A stretch of 5,432 nt of DNA from Deltaproteobacteria bacterium (lineage in GTDB: Bacteria; Desulfobacterota; Desulfarculia; Adiutricales; Adiutricaceae), in NCBI GenBank assembly GCA_031267005.1, contig JAIRZX010000375.1, positions 1 to 5,432 on the forward strand, read 5' to 3'. Of this stretch, positions 5,351 to 5,432 are shown one piece after another. Position 1 is the stretch's first letter; every line of letters begins with the position of its first letter. The notes under the pieces were generated by a model that worked only from the letters and a program-made list of their open reading frames with translations, was not told the origin of the DNA and did no database searches. The position numbers and the translations under genes were made by a program.

Positions 5351-5432
5351 ATCTGATCGGTTGCATGTAGGCAATTGGACACTGAGTTTCTAGCGTTAAT
5401 ATGGGGTTGCAACGGTATAGTTAGAAAATAAC

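Larger units (their letters stand above)
4889..5432. other. Non-coding, repeat-bearing DNA to the window end
   Basis: No credible gene. The longest + frame, running to 5269, opens at a GTG inside the right inverted repeat of the mobile element, has no ribosome site and is partly made of the 9-bp tandem repeat, so it is rejected. About 4915-5000 is markedly C/T-rich on the + strand. From 5280 onward the DNA is AT-rich. The separate repeats in this stretch are listed individually. Confidence 0.55.

Noticed and set aside
5375..5401. TTGGAC...TTAATA as a promoter near the window end
   Set aside because: The 15-bp spacing is suboptimal, both boxes deviate from consensus, and no gene follows within the window.

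Overview
The window reads as bacterial chromosomal DNA in two compositional parts. Positions 1 to about 3222 are GC-rich (roughly two thirds G+C by eye), with purine-rich Shine-Dalgarno sites and codon choice that favours AGG, ATA, GGG and CTC. That usage would fit a high-GC lineage such as Synergistota or Desulfobacterota, but this is a weak inference and no marker gene confirms it. From about 3910 to the end the DNA is distinctly AT-richer, with a near-consensus sigma-70 promoter and an AT-rich gene, which suggests recently acquired or accessory DNA.

Layout. 1-257 is the 3' end of an ABC transporter ATPase of the nitrate/sulfonate/taurine type. 317-2338 is a complete cytoplasmic alkaline-phosphatase-superfamily phosphohydrolase with all the metal ligands and the Thr nucleophile recognisable. 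A rho-independent terminator follows at 2371-2412. 2662-3222 encodes a 186-residue protein that looks like a shrunken, catalytically dead relative of its large neighbour. 3223-3821 holds no credible gene but has several inverted repeats. A polypurine microsatellite (3822-3879) lies at the compositional boundary. A strong promoter (3941-3969) and a hairpin-bearing leader then drive a small zinc-ribbon membrane protein (4118-4507). The last 0.9 kb is non-coding and repeat-rich. Its main feature is a 207-bp unit with perfect 18-bp terminal inverted repeats flanked by a 6-bp direct repeat, which looks like a MITE-type element (4670-4888).

How the genes relate. The ABC ATPase and the phosphohydrolase are 59 bp apart on the same strand and may be co-transcribed up to the terminator. 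The dead paralog comes after the terminator and probably has its own transcription. The zinc-ribbon membrane gene appears to be an independent single-gene unit. I see no rRNA, tRNA, CRISPR array, toxin-antitoxin pair or recognisable transposase. The two best candidates for something undescribed are the minimal pseudo-phosphatase beside its active relative and the MITE-like element.
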